Shown in pieces: positions 27,342-35,878 of a stretch of 42,412 bases of DNA. The notes under the pieces were generated by a model. The model made no database searches, was not told the origin of the DNA, and saw only the letters and a list, made by a program, of their open reading frames with translations. Position numbers and translations under genes: made by a program. Every line of letters begins with the position of its first letter. Position 1 is the first letter of the stretch. Source of the DNA: ZC4RG30 sp965652645 (GTDB lineage Bacteria; Pseudomonadota; Gammaproteobacteria; Steroidobacterales; Steroidobacteraceae); contig CBFGXE010000021.1 in assembly GCA_965652645.1 (NCBI GenBank), positions 1 to 42,412 on the forward strand, written 5' to 3'.

Positions 27342-27345
27342 CCGT

Positions 27346-27364
27346 CCCCGCCTATTCGGCGGGG
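27346..27364. terminator. Hairpin between convergent ppiD and fabI
   Basis: CCCCGCC-TATTC-GGCGGGG forms a perfect 7-bp GC-rich stem with a 5-base loop, and it contains the fabI stop codon. Neither side carries a T-run, so Rho-independent termination is uncertain, but the position suits a shared bidirectional terminator. Confidence 0.45.
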
Positions 27365-28140
27365 AAACTCATGCCGACGGTGCTGAAGCCGCCGTCCACG
27401 TAGAGGATCTCCCCGGTCACGCCGCTGGCCATGTCCGAGCACAGGAAGGCGCCGGCCTTGCCCACGTCTTCCTGGGTCACGTTGCGGCGGATCGGAGACG
27501 CCTGGGCCACGTGCGAGAGCATCTTGCGCAGCCCGGGGATGCCGGCGGCCGCCAGCGTCTTGATGGGGCCGGCGGAGATGCCGTTCACGCGGATGCCCTT
27601 GGGGCCCAGGTCTGCTGCCAGGAAGCGCACATTGGCCTCCAGGCTGGCCTTGGCAAGCCCCATGACGTTGTAGGCGGGCACCGAACGCACGGCCCCCAGG
27701 TAGGAGAGGGTGAGGATGGCGCCGTCCCTGCCGGCCATCAGCGGGGCTGCAGCGCGCGAGAGGGCCGTGAGGCTGTAGCTGGAGACGTCATGGGCGATGG
27801 CAAAGGCCTCGCGGGTGGTGCTGTCGACGAAGTCCCCGGCCAGCGCCTCGCGCGGCGCGAAGGCCACGGCGTGGACCAGGATGTCCAGCGATCCCCACTG
27901 GCTGCCAATCGCCGCGAAGGCGGCCTCCACCTCGCTGTCGACGGTGACGTCCATCGGCAGGACGATCTTCGATCCCACCGAGGTCGCCAGCGGCTCCACG
28001 CGTTCCTTCAGTTTCTCGTTGCCGTAGGTGAAGGCGAGCTCTGCGCCATGCGCGTGCATGGCCTGTGCAATGCCCCAGGCGATCGAACGGTCGGTGGCGA
28101 CGCCGACGATCAGCGCGCGCTTGCCGGAGAGAATTCCCAT
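27352..28140 (-). CDS. fabI: Enoyl-[acyl-carrier-protein] reductase (NADH)
   Basis: A 262-residue short-chain dehydrogenase that carries out the last reduction of each fatty-acid elongation cycle, the target of triclosan. The nucleotide motif is VGVATDRSIAWGIAQAM. The active site SYLGAVRSVPAYNVMGLAKA has the Tyr-Tyr-Lys arrangement of FabI, and ASLEANVRFLAADLG matches E. coli FabI closely. Residue 93 is Ala in LVHAVAFAP where E. coli has Gly93, a known triclosan-contact position. The C-terminal GEILYVDGGFSTVGM is standard. It follows mltD on the same strand but has its own TATCAT -10-like box (28178-28173) and a hairpin just before the start. Confidence 0.95.
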   Translation of the reverse strand: MGILSGKRALIVGVATDRSIAWGIAQAMHAHGAELAFTYGNEKLKERVEPLATSVGSKIVLPMDVTVDSEVEAAFAAIGSQWGSLDILVHAVAFAPREALAGDFVDSTTREAFAIAHDVSSYSLTALSRAAAPLMAGRDGAILTLSYLGAVRSVPAYNVMGLAKASLEANVRFLAADLGPKGIRVNGISAGPIKTLAAAGIPGLRKMLSHVAQASPIRRNVTQEDVGKAGAFLCSDMASGVTGEILYVDGGFSTVGMSFPAE

Positions 28141-28144
28141 GTGT

Positions 28145-28169
28145 GCCCCATGCCCGAAATGGATGGGGC
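28145..28169 (-). promoter_or_regulatory. Hairpin in the fabI leader
   Basis: GCCCCAT and ATGGGGC form a perfect 7-bp inverted repeat around an 11-base loop. It ends four bases before the fabI start codon, so the Shine-Dalgarno-like GGGGC lies within the stem. It could mask the ribosome site or be a protein-binding dyad. Confidence 0.4.
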
Positions 28170-28183
28170 GCGATGATATCAGT

Positions 28184-29800
28184 TCAGGAACCCTGCGCCT
28201 TGTAGGCCACCAGGCGCTGGCCCGGCTTGATCATGCTGCCCGAGAGGTTGTTCCAGGCCTGCAGCGAGGACACGGACACCTTCAGCGTGCGCGCGATGCC
28301 CGAGAGGGTGTCCCCGCGCTTCACCACGTAGGTCATCTGCTGGCCGTCGGCGCTGAAGATGATCTCGCCGCCGCCACCACCACCGCCGTCTTCGGCGTGC
28401 AGCTTCAGCCGCTGGCCGACGCGCAGGATGGAGGTGGTCTTGATGTTGTTGAGCCGCGCCAGCGAGTTCACGCTCACCTTGTAGCGCTTGGCGATGCCCG
28501 AGAGCGTGTCGCCGCTGCGCACCACGTGCACCGCGCGCACGGCACCCGGCTGGCGGGCGTCCACGCGGGCCGCGGCCAGGCGGACCACCTCCGGCAGGGC
28601 AGAAACCTTCGAGGGCACGCGCAGCTCGGTGCCGATCACCACCGTGCCGGTGCTGCCGAGCTGGTTCAGCTCGCGCAGGTGCTGCGCGGTGGTGCCGAAA
28701 CGCTGGGAAATGCTGGCCACCGTGTCGCCCTCGCGCACGGTGTAGCGCTCCACGCGCAGGCGCTGGTCGGGCGTGAGCAGCAGCAGGCTCTCGCGGAAGG
28801 CGTCGGCGGATTCCACCGGCACCAGCAGCCGGTGCGGGCCGGTCGGGTCGGTGGCCCAGCGGTGATAGGCCGGGTTCAGGTCGTACATCTGCTCGGTGGT
28901 GATGCCGGCGAGCTCCGCCGCCACCTCGATGCTGATCTGGCCGCCGGTCTCCACTTCCACGAAGTAGGGCCGGTCCGGGATGCCCTCGATCGACAGGCCG
29001 TACTTTTCCGGCTCGGCCACGATGCGCGCCATGGCCAGCAGCCGCGGCACGTAGGCCTTCGTCTCGTTGGGCAGGCGCAGGTTCCAGAAGTCGATGCGCT
29101 TCTTCTCGTTCTTCGCGCGGCGGATGGCACGGGACACATTGCCCTCGCCGGAGTTGTAGGCCGCGACGGCATGCAGCCAGTCGCCGCCGAAGAAGTCGTG
29201 CAGGTAGGTCAGGTAATCCAGCGCACCCTGCGTGGCGGCCACCACGTCGCGCCGGCCGTCATACCACCAGTCCTGCTTCATGTTGAAGCGCGTGCCGGTG
29301 GCGGGGATGAACTGCCACAGGCCCATGGCACGGGCGCTGGAATAAGCAAAGGGCTGGAAGGCGCTCTCGATCACCGGCAGCAGGGCCAGTTCCATCGGCA
29401 GGCCGCGCTTCTCCACCTCGTTGACGATGTAATGCAGGTAGGGCGCGGCGCGGGTGAATACCCGCTCCACGTATTCGGGGTTGCGGGCGAACCAGTCCGC
29501 TTCCCTGTCGATGCGCGAGTTGTAGTGTTCGCCCAGCGTGAGGCCGGCACGCACCCGGTCGAGCAGGTTGCCGACGGGCACAGGCTCCGCCTCGGCCTCG
29601 GCCAGGGAGGCCTCCAGGGCCGTTTCCTCCTCGGTGGGAACCTCCACGGGGACCGGCTCGGGGAAGGTCGCCACCACGGGATTGCCGCTGGCTTCTTCCA
29701 GCGGCGCGGAGGTATCTGCCTGGGGCACAGTGACGCAGCCGGCCAGGGTGGCCAGCGCGAACAATTCCAGGGTTCGGCGCAGGTGCCAGCGTCGATTCAC
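28184..29800 (-). CDS. mltD: Membrane-bound lytic murein transglycosylase D with three LysM domains
   Basis: A 538-residue lipoprotein that cuts peptidoglycan glycan strands. The signal peptide ends in the lipobox LATLAGC (Cys near residue 22). An acidic linker of about 55 residues follows. The transglycosylase domain has the catalytic Glu in ALLPVIESAFQPFAYSSARA, then GLWQFIPATG and HAVAAYNSGEGNVSRAI. Three LysM repeats bind peptidoglycan: YTVREGDTVASISQRFG, VHVVRSGDTLSGIAKRYK and TYVVKRGDTLSGIARTLK. A run of seven or eight Gly separates the second and third. E. coli MltD has two LysM repeats in 452 residues, so this is a longer version. It is divergent from the methyltransferase-rnhA-dnaQ group. 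Confidence 0.94.
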   Translation of the reverse strand: MNRRWHLRRTLELFALATLAGCVTVPQADTSAPLEEASGNPVVATFPEPVPVEVPTEEETALEASLAEAEAEPVPVGNLLDRVRAGLTLGEHYNSRIDREADWFARNPEYVERVFTRAAPYLHYIVNEVEKRGLPMELALLPVIESAFQPFAYSSARAMGLWQFIPATGTRFNMKQDWWYDGRRDVVAATQGALDYLTYLHDFFGGDWLHAVAAYNSGEGNVSRAIRRAKNEKKRIDFWNLRLPNETKAYVPRLLAMARIVAEPEKYGLSIEGIPDRPYFVEVETGGQISIEVAAELAGITTEQMYDLNPAYHRWATDPTGPHRLLVPVESADAFRESLLLLTPDQRLRVERYTVREGDTVASISQRFGTTAQHLRELNQLGSTGTVVIGTELRVPSKVSALPEVVRLAAARVDARQPGAVRAVHVVRSGDTLSGIAKRYKVSVNSLARLNNIKTTSILRVGQRLKLHAEDGGGGGGGEIIFSADGQQMTYVVKRGDTLSGIARTLKVSVSSLQAWNNLSGSMIKPGQRLVAYKAQGS

Positions 29801-29858
29801 CTTGGTTGTACCTCCAGTCGGGGCGGCGGGGCGGATGGCCTCGGGCGAAAGAAGAGCC

Positions 29859-29864
29859 TATGAT
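29859..29864 (+). promoter_or_regulatory. Possible -10 box (TATGAT) for the methyltransferase-rnhA-dnaQ operon
   Basis: TATGAT lies 61 bases before the ATG at 29926, in the divergent gap with mltD. The -35 region is weak. It is the only good -10-like hexamer I see there apart from the AT-rich GGTATTTAACC at 29875-29885. Confidence 0.25.
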
Positions 29865-29925
29865 TTTTCCGGGCGGTATTTAACCGGCCGGGTCACAGAA
29901 TAGCCACGCTTTTTTCCATAACGCA

Positions 29926-30657
29926 ATGCCGCAATCCCCACCTGCCGACTGGCTCTCAACCTCGCTCGGGCGGCAGCTGCTGCAGGGGGAGGCGCAGCTG
30001 CTCAGGGGCCTGCTGGACGACGTTTTCGGGCTCGAACTGCTGCAGCTGGGCACCTGGGGCGCCTCGCGCGACTGGCTCTCCAGCTGCCGTACGCGCCGCC
30101 AGACCGTGATCGCGCCGTCGCGCGACAGTTCGGGCTGCGAAGTGGACGTGCTGGCCGAGCTGTCCGCGCTGCCGGTGCAAAGCGCCTCGGTCGACGCGGT
30201 GCTGCTGCCCCACACGCTGGAGTTTGCCTCCGATCCCCATGCCATCGTGCGCGAGGCCGACCGGGTGCTGCACGGCGAGGGCCAGCTGATCGTGATGGGC
30301 TTCCGGCCCACGAGCCTGTGGGGCCTGCGGGCCTCGGCCTCGCGGGAGGGTTTCCCCCCGTCCTTGAAGCAGATGCTGGGCATGGGCCGCGTCTGCGACT
30401 GGCTGGAGCTGCTGGGCTACGAGGTGGTGCTGCAGAAGCGCTACCTCTTCAGCCGGCCCTGGGGTGTCGAGAGCCCGGCTCCGCGGCGCGTCCTTCGCCG
30501 TGGCCTGTTCAATCCCCTGCCGGCAGCGGCCTGGCTGCTGAAGGCACGCAAGCATGTGTATCGCCTGACGCCGCTCAAGCACCGATTCTTCCAGCGCGAG
30601 CGCCGGCCGGTCTTCGGCTCGGCGCTGCCCGAGCCGACCCACCGCAATCCATCGTGA
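29926..30657 (+). CDS. Class I SAM-dependent methyltransferase of the type linked to rnhA
   Basis: A 243-residue cytoplasmic protein with a Rossmann methyltransferase layout. The SAM-binding loop is atypical: LELLQLGTWGASRDWL instead of GxGxG. The ADRVLHGEGQLIVMGFRP segment is the usual strand-turn after motif III of the Methyltransf_11 family, and LPHTLEFASDPHAIVREADR precedes it. Homologues of this type (YafS-like) stand beside rnhA and dnaQ in many gammaproteobacteria, with unknown substrates. The last codons overlap the rnhA start (GTGA), so the genes are coupled. Confidence 0.82.
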   Translation: MPQSPPADWLSTSLGRQLLQGEAQLLRGLLDDVFGLELLQLGTWGASRDWLSSCRTRRQTVIAPSRDSSGCEVDVLAELSALPVQSASVDAVLLPHTLEFASDPHAIVREADRVLHGEGQLIVMGFRPTSLWGLRASASREGFPPSLKQMLGMGRVCDWLELLGYEVVLQKRYLFSRPWGVESPAPRRVLRRGLFNPLPAAAWLLKARKHVYRLTPLKHRFFQRERRPVFGSALPEPTHRNPS

Positions 30658-31106
30658 CCGAAGTGACGATCTATGCCGACGGCGCCTGCCGCGGCAACCC
30701 GGGCCCGGGCGGATGGGGCGCGCTGCTGATCGCCGGCGAGCAGCGACGCGAGCTCTCCGGAGCCGAAGCCCAGACCACCAACAACCGCATGGAACTGACC
30801 GCGGCCATCGAGGCGCTGAAGGCGCTGAAGCGGCCCGTGAGTGTGACGCTGTACACGGATTCAAAGTACGTGTGTACCGGCATCGTCGAGTGGCTGCCAC
30901 AGTGGAAGGCGCGCGGCTGGCGCACCGCCGACAAGAAACCGGTGAAGAACCAGGACCTGTGGGAAGCGCTGGACGCGGCGAGCGCCGGCCACCAGGTGCA
31001 ATGGCGCTGGGTGCGCGGCCATTCCGGCAACGCCGGCAACGAACGCGTCGACCAGCTCGCCAACGAAGCCATCGACACCATGCTTCGCGTAAGATCGACC
31101 GGATGA
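30654..31106 (+). CDS. rnhA: Ribonuclease HI
   Basis: A 150-residue endonuclease that degrades the RNA strand of RNA-DNA hybrids. The four carboxylates of the active site are visible: Asp in IYADGACRGNPGPGGWG, Glu in NNRMELTAAIEAL, Asp in LYTDSKYVCTGI and Asp in NERVDQLANEAID. The HxxG loop is in VRGHSGNAGNE. The start is GTG 30654, overlapping the methyltransferase stop (GTGA); no in-frame ATG is near, and the N terminus VTEVTIYADG fits the family exactly. Length matches E. coli RNase HI (155). It is followed by dnaQ on the same strand, as in E. coli where the two are neighbours. Confidence 0.95.
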   Translation: MTEVTIYADGACRGNPGPGGWGALLIAGEQRRELSGAEAQTTNNRMELTAAIEALKALKRPVSVTLYTDSKYVCTGIVEWLPQWKARGWRTADKKPVKNQDLWEALDAASAGHQVQWRWVRGHSGNAGNERVDQLANEAIDTMLRVRSTG

Positions 31107-31116
31107 GGCAAGCCCC

Positions 31117-31830
31117 TTGAGACAGGTCATCCTCGACACCGAAACCACCGGCCTTGAGCCCGGCGAAGGCCACCGCATCATCGAGATCGGCTGCGTGGAG
31201 CTGGTGAACCGCCGGCCCAGCGGCCGCCATTTCCACGAGTACCTGAACCCCGAGCGCGAGATCGACGCCGGCGCGGCCAAGGTGCACGGCATGACGCTGG
31301 CGGACCTGGCCGGCAAGCCGCGCTTCCGCGACGTGGCGCCGCGGCTGCTGGAGTTCATCGACGGCGCCGAGCTGGTGATCCACAACGCGCCTTTCGACGT
31401 CGCGTTCCTCGATGCCGAGTTCGCGCGCTGGGCCGGCGAGGCGGGCGTGGAGCTGTGCACGGTGCGCGGGCGCTGCCGGGTGCTGGACACCCTGGCGCTG
31501 GCGCGCGAGATGCACCCCGGCCAGCGCAACGGTCTCGACGCGCTCTGCAAGCGTTATTTCATCGACAACTCCCACCGCACGCTGCACGGCGCATTGCTCG
31601 ACGCGCGCATCCTGGCGGATGTGTACCTGGCGATGACCGGCGGGCAGAGCGCGCTGGCGCTGGACGATAGCAGTGCCGCTGCCAGCGTGGTGGTGGCCGG
31701 GGCGCTGGAGGTGAGGATCGGGGAGCTGCCGCTGAAGGTGGTGGCGGCGAACGAGGCGGAAGTGGCCGCGCATGAGGAGTTCATGCAGCGGGTGATGAAG
31801 GCCAGTGGCGGCAAGGCGTTGTGGCAGTAG
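31117..31830 (+). CDS. dnaQ: DNA polymerase III epsilon subunit, proofreading 3'-5' exonuclease
   Basis: A 237-residue protein that proofreads DNA within the polymerase III core. Exo I is in ILDTETTGLEP (DxE), exo II in IHNAPFDVAFLDAEF, and exo III in HGALLDARILADVYL (HxxxxD), giving the DEDDh set. The C-terminal tail of about 55 residues should bind the alpha subunit. The start is TTG 31117 with GAGG eight bases upstream; the nearby ATG at 31103 is out of frame. The gap to rnhA is 10 bases. E. coli epsilon has 243 residues, so the length is normal. Confidence 0.95.
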   Translation: MRQVILDTETTGLEPGEGHRIIEIGCVELVNRRPSGRHFHEYLNPEREIDAGAAKVHGMTLADLAGKPRFRDVAPRLLEFIDGAELVIHNAPFDVAFLDAEFARWAGEAGVELCTVRGRCRVLDTLALAREMHPGQRNGLDALCKRYFIDNSHRTLHGALLDARILADVYLAMTGGQSALALDDSSAAASVVVAGALEVRIGELPLKVVAANEAEVAAHEEFMQRVMKASGGKALWQ

Positions 31831-31859
31831 GCGGAAGGACCAATGAGCGGAGAAGGATT

Positions 31860-33137
31860 TTGCTGAGTACTCGCAATACCCGGATCGGGGTGGTGGGCCT
31901 GGGCTATGTCGGGCTGCCGCTGGCAGTGGAGTTCGGCAAGCATTACAAGACCGTCGGCTTCGACGTGAAGCCGGCGCGCATCAAGGAACTCACTGCCGGG
32001 CGTGACAGCACGCTGGAAGTCTCGCGGGCGGAGCTGAAGGCAGCCTCCAGGCTCTCTTTCACCGCCAGCGTGAAGGACCTGAAGTCCTGCCGCGTGTTCA
32101 TCGTCACCGTTCCCACGCCCATCGACGACTACAAGCGCCCCGACCTCACTCCCCTGGTGAAGGCCAGCGAGTCCCTGGGCACGGTGCTGAAGAAGGGGGA
32201 CGTGGTCATCTATGAGTCCACCGTGTATCCCGGCTGCACCGAGGAAGTCTGCGTCCCGATCCTGGAGAAGGTCTCGGGCCTGAAATTCAACCGTGATTTC
32301 TCCGCCGGCTACAGCCCCGAGCGCATCAACCCCGGCGACAAGCAGCACCGGCTGCCCACGATCAAGAAGGTGACCTCCGGGTCGACCCCCGAGGTTGCGG
32401 AGTTCGTCGACGGCCTCTATGCCAGCATCATCACCGCCGGCACCCACAGGGCCTCCAGCATCAAGGTGGCCGAGGCCGCCAAGGTGATCGAAAACACGCA
32501 GCGCGACGTGAACATCGCGCTGATCAACGAACTGGCACTGATCTTCAATCGCCTGGGCGTCGACACCGAGGAGGTGCTGTTGGCGGCGGGCACCAAGTGG
32601 AATTTCCTGCCGTTCCGGCCGGGGCTGGTGGGGGGGCACTGCATCGGGGTCGATCCCTATTACCTGACCCACAAGGCCCAGGAGATCGGCTATCACCCCG
32701 AGATGATCCTGGCCGGGCGGCGCCTGAACGACAACATGGCGCTGTATGTGGCCAATGAAGTCGTCCGGTTGATGACCGGCAAACGCCTGCATGTGAAGGG
32801 GGCCCGCATCCTGGTGCTCGGCCTCACGTTCAAGGAGAACTGCCCGGACCTCAGGAACTCGAAGGTCATCGACATCATCCGGGAGCTGGAAAAATACGGC
32901 GCGAAGGTGGACGTGCACGATCCCTGGATCGACTTGAAGGAGGCCCGCCACGAATATGGCGTGAGCCCGCTGAAGAGCCTGGGAAGGGCGAAATACGACG
33001 CGGTGGTGCTCGCCGTGGGCCACAACCAGTTCCGCGAGATGGGCATCAGGGCCATCCGGCGGCTGCTGAAGCCGAAGAGCGTGATCTACGACATCAAGCA
33101 CCTGTTCCGGCGCGACCAGGTGGACGGACGGCTATAA
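31860..33137 (+). CDS. tviB: UDP-N-acetyl-hexosamine 6-dehydrogenase (TviB/WbpO type)
   Basis: A 425-residue nucleotide-sugar dehydrogenase that oxidises C6 of a UDP-sugar twice to give a UDP-uronic acid. The NAD motif is IGVVGLGYVGLPLAVEFG. The catalytic Cys is in LVGGHCIGVDPYYLT, and the UDP-binding Lys region is GLTFKENCPDLRNSK. RDSTLEVSRAEL is typical of TviB/WbpO enzymes acting on UDP-GlcNAc or UDP-GalNAc, rather than Ugd. The start is probably TTG 31860, with GGAG at 31849-31852; the frame is open to GTG 31821, but that would overlap dnaQ. It is the first gene of the polysaccharide locus, 9 bases before the epimerase gene. The symbol is by resemblance only. Confidence 0.88.
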   Translation: MLSTRNTRIGVVGLGYVGLPLAVEFGKHYKTVGFDVKPARIKELTAGRDSTLEVSRAELKAASRLSFTASVKDLKSCRVFIVTVPTPIDDYKRPDLTPLVKASESLGTVLKKGDVVIYESTVYPGCTEEVCVPILEKVSGLKFNRDFSAGYSPERINPGDKQHRLPTIKKVTSGSTPEVAEFVDGLYASIITAGTHRASSIKVAEAAKVIENTQRDVNIALINELALIFNRLGVDTEEVLLAAGTKWNFLPFRPGLVGGHCIGVDPYYLTHKAQEIGYHPEMILAGRRLNDNMALYVANEVVRLMTGKRLHVKGARILVLGLTFKENCPDLRNSKVIDIIRELEKYGAKVDVHDPWIDLKEARHEYGVSPLKSLGRAKYDAVVLAVGHNQFREMGIRAIRRLLKPKSVIYDIKHLFRRDQVDGRL

Positions 33138-33146
33138 GGTGCGGAC

Positions 33147-34154
33147 ATGAAGATACTCGTCACGGGCGCTGCCGGGTTCATCGGCTCCAGCGTTTCCCAC
33201 AAGCTGCTGGCCCGCGGCGATGAAGTCGTTGGCCTGGACAACCTCAACGATTACTACGACCCGACCCTGAAAGAGGCCCGGCTGGCCCGTCTGACGCCGC
33301 TGCCGGGGTTCCGCTTTGCCCGCCTTGACCTGGCCGATGCCGCGGGAATGGCGGCGCTGTTCAAGGCCGAGCGGTTCGACCGGGTGGTGCACCTGGCCGC
33401 ACAGGCCGGGGTGCGGTATTCGCTGGAGAATCCCCAGGCGTACGTGGACAGCAACATCACCGGTACGTTGAATGTGCTGGAGGGGTGCCGGCACAACGGG
33501 GTGCAGCACCTGGTGTTCGCCTCCACCAGCTCGGTGTATGGGGCCAACACGAAAATGCCCTTTTCGGTGCACCAGGCCGCCACGCATCCCCTGTCTTTCT
33601 ATGCCGCGACGAAGCGGGCGAACGAGCTGATGGCTCACAACTATGCGGCGCTGTTCAGGCTGCCGGTGACCGGGCTCCGGTTCTTCACTGTGTATGGCCC
33701 TTGGGGACGGCCGGACATGGCGCTGTTCCTGTTCACGAAGAACATCCTGGCCGGCAAGCCCATTAATGTGTTCAATCATGGGCACCACAAGCGGGACTTC
33801 ACGTTCGTGGAGGACATTGCCGAGGGGGTGGTGCGGGCGGTGGATCGTGTGGCGACGCCGGATCCGGCGTGGGACAGCATGAATCCGGACCCGGCCACGA
33901 GTTCCGCGCCCTACCGGGTCTACAACATCGGCAACAACCGGCCCGTGGATCTGTCGCACTACATCGAGACCCTGGAAAAGTGCCTGGGGAAGAAGGCGGA
34001 GAAGAACCTGCTGCCGCTGCAGCTGGGGGATGTGCCGGACACTTATGCCGACGTCGAAGACCTGGTGCGCGACGTGGGATACCGTCCCGCAACTACGGTG
34101 GAGGATGGTGTAAAGGCATTCGTCGACTGGTACCGGAGCTACTACAGGGTCTGA
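33147..34154 (+). CDS. UDP-(N-acetyl)glucuronate 4-epimerase family protein
   Basis: A 335-residue extended short-chain dehydrogenase/epimerase. The NAD motif is ILVTGAAGFIGSSVSHKLL. The catalytic set is Ser-Ser in FASTSSVYGANTKMP and YxxxK in FYAATKRANELMA. GLDNLNDYYDPTLKEARLARL and RFFTVYGPWGRPDMALFLF are characteristic of UDP-glucuronate 4-epimerases. Placed directly after a TviB/WbpO-type dehydrogenase, it may convert UDP-GlcNAcA to UDP-GalNAcA (or GlcA to GalA). ATG 33147 has AAGGTG upstream. Its codon use is still GC-rich like the genes before it, unlike the genes from pgi on. Confidence 0.88.
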   Translation: MKILVTGAAGFIGSSVSHKLLARGDEVVGLDNLNDYYDPTLKEARLARLTPLPGFRFARLDLADAAGMAALFKAERFDRVVHLAAQAGVRYSLENPQAYVDSNITGTLNVLEGCRHNGVQHLVFASTSSVYGANTKMPFSVHQAATHPLSFYAATKRANELMAHNYAALFRLPVTGLRFFTVYGPWGRPDMALFLFTKNILAGKPINVFNHGHHKRDFTFVEDIAEGVVRAVDRVATPDPAWDSMNPDPATSSAPYRVYNIGNNRPVDLSHYIETLEKCLGKKAEKNLLPLQLGDVPDTYADVEDLVRDVGYRPATTVEDGVKAFVDWYRSYYRV

Positions 34155-34238
34155 TCGATCGTTGGTCGTCACACGAGACGGCGGCATTTTCCACAGGCCA
34201 GTCGCCTTGCAGCGCGAGGTCTGCCGTAAGATCGGCCC

Positions 34239-35792
34239 ATGCACAAGGACGCTTCCACCACGACCGCCTGGTCGCGCCTGAGGGCACAGGCCGGCTCCCC
34301 CCAGCCCACCATCGCCGGCCTGTTCGTTGCAGAGCCCGACCGAGTCCAGCGCTGCATCGTTGAGGGCGCGGGCCTCACACTGGATTTCTCGCGCCAGCGC
34401 GTTTCTGTCGAAGTGCTGGGGACGCTGGTGCAGCTCGCTGAAGAGGTCGGCCTGCGCGAGCGGATCGCCGCCATGTACCGGGGCGACATTATCAATCTCA
34501 CAGAGAGGCGGCAGGTGCTGCATACGGCGCTGCGGCGCAAAAACGCTCCTTTCGCAGCCGAGGTAACGGCCGAGCGCGATCGCATGCTCGCCTTTGCCGA
34601 GGGCGTGCGAACAGGCAGCATCCGCGGCAGCGACGGGCACACCTTCGATCTCGTGGTGAACATTGGCATCGGTGGCTCGGACCTCGGCCCTGCGATGGCT
34701 GTGGAGGCGCTGCGCCCATTCACCGCCCGAGCGCCGCGCATGGCCTTTGTGTCAAACGTGGACGGCTGCCGCCTGGCTGATACCCTGGCCAGTGCCGATC
34801 CTCGGCGCACGCTATTCATTGTGTGCTCGAAAACCTTTACTACTCTGGAGACACGTACCAACGCTGAAACTGCCAGGCGCTGGATCGTCGACCGACTGGG
34901 CATTGCGGCCGTGCCGGACCACTTCGCAGCCGTCTCGGTCAATGCGGTGGCCATGGACGCCTTCGGAATCCATCCTGACTACAGATTCTCCATGTGGGAC
35001 TGGGTCGGCGGGCGCTACTCCATTTGGTCCTCCATTGGGGTGTCGCTTGCAATTGCAGTTGGTCCCGAAGAATTCAGGCGGTTTTTGGCCGGCGGTGCCG
35101 GGATGGACGAACACTTCGCTACGGCGCCCTGGCCGCAGAACCTGCCCGTGCTGATGGGACTTATCGGCGTGTGGACCATAGAGTTCCTCCGGCTGCCCAC
35201 ACTTGCCGTGCTGCCCTATGACGACAGGCTGGCGCGTTTTCCCGCGTACCTGCAGCAGCTCGATATGGAGAGCAATGGCAAGCGGGTGAGGGAGGACGGC
35301 ACGCCCGTATTCTCCGAAACCGCTCCAGTGGTCTGGGGAGAACCCGGAAACAATGCCCAGCATTCGTTCTTCCAGATGCTGCATCAAGGTACCCCGCGGG
35401 CCGCTCTGGATTTCTTGCTGCCGGCACTGTCCTCCTGCGGGGACCAAGCTGCCCATGACTTGGCGATCGCCAACTGCCTGGCTCAGGCCGAGGCATTCGC
35501 GTTCGGGCAGGCATTGGACGACCCTCATAAGGTGCACGAGGGAAACCGGCCGTCCAACATCGTGATGTTCCCCGGGGTTCAGCCGGCGACGCTTGGCGCG
35601 CTGATTGCGCTGTACGAGCACAAGGTGTTTACCCAGAGCGTGTTGTGGGGCCTTGATGCCTTCGACCAGTGGGGTGTAGAGCTGGGGAAAAGGCTGGCGA
35701 CCTCCATTGCTCCCCTGGTGACGGGCAGTGGCAGCGCGGGCAGCATTTCCTTAGGCGCGTCACTACAGGTGTTGCGCCGCTGGAGGCCTTAA
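34239..35792 (+). CDS. pgi: Glucose-6-phosphate isomerase
   Basis: A 517-residue enzyme that interconverts glucose 6-phosphate and fructose 6-phosphate. Family signatures are present: NIGIGGSDLGPAMAVEAL, VCSKTFTTLETRTNAETA, MESNGKRV, GEPGNNAQHSFFQMLHQGTP with the catalytic Glu/His area, and LDAFDQWGVELGKRL near the C terminus with the active Lys. Length is a little below E. coli Pgi (549). Pgi inside a polysaccharide locus is known, for example from Acinetobacter K loci, where it feeds sugar-nucleotide synthesis; this may be a locus copy rather than the only genomic pgi. A TAAGAT -10-like hexamer lies seven bases before the ATG. From this gene on, GC at third codon positions looks lower. Confidence 0.94.
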   Translation: MHKDASTTTAWSRLRAQAGSPQPTIAGLFVAEPDRVQRCIVEGAGLTLDFSRQRVSVEVLGTLVQLAEEVGLRERIAAMYRGDIINLTERRQVLHTALRRKNAPFAAEVTAERDRMLAFAEGVRTGSIRGSDGHTFDLVVNIGIGGSDLGPAMAVEALRPFTARAPRMAFVSNVDGCRLADTLASADPRRTLFIVCSKTFTTLETRTNAETARRWIVDRLGIAAVPDHFAAVSVNAVAMDAFGIHPDYRFSMWDWVGGRYSIWSSIGVSLAIAVGPEEFRRFLAGGAGMDEHFATAPWPQNLPVLMGLIGVWTIEFLRLPTLAVLPYDDRLARFPAYLQQLDMESNGKRVREDGTPVFSETAPVVWGEPGNNAQHSFFQMLHQGTPRAALDFLLPALSSCGDQAAHDLAIANCLAQAEAFAFGQALDDPHKVHEGNRPSNIVMFPGVQPATLGALIALYEHKVFTQSVLWGLDAFDQWGVELGKRLATSIAPLVTGSGSAGSISLGASLQVLRRWRP

Positions 35793-35833
35793 AGGACCGC
35801 CCCGTTGACGAGTCAATGGTCCAAGCTTGTAGG

Positions 35834-35871
35834 ACTATACTGACATTCCCTATAGGACGTTTCGGTATAGT
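35834..35871. promoter_or_regulatory. 38-bp imperfect palindrome upstream of wzi
   Basis: Centred at 35852.5, the outer arms ACTATAC (35834) and GTATAGT (35865) pair exactly, and the middle is CCTATAGG (35849-35856). In all 14 of 19 base pairs match. It ends seven bases before the wzi ATG and contains the -10-like boxes TATACT and TATAGT. It may be an operator over the wzi promoter, or a hairpin in the pgi-wzi gap. Confidence 0.5.
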
Positions 35872-35878
35872 TGCCCGG

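Noticed and set aside
25266..29863. Long open frames opposite ppiD (minus strand) and mltD (plus strand)
   Set aside because: They lie wholly antisense to well-identified housekeeping genes and contain no known domain.
31821..31859. Earlier GTG start for the nucleotide-sugar dehydrogenase
   Set aside because: It would overlap the end of dnaQ. A purine-rich ribosome site sits just before TTG 31860, and the family N terminus begins there.
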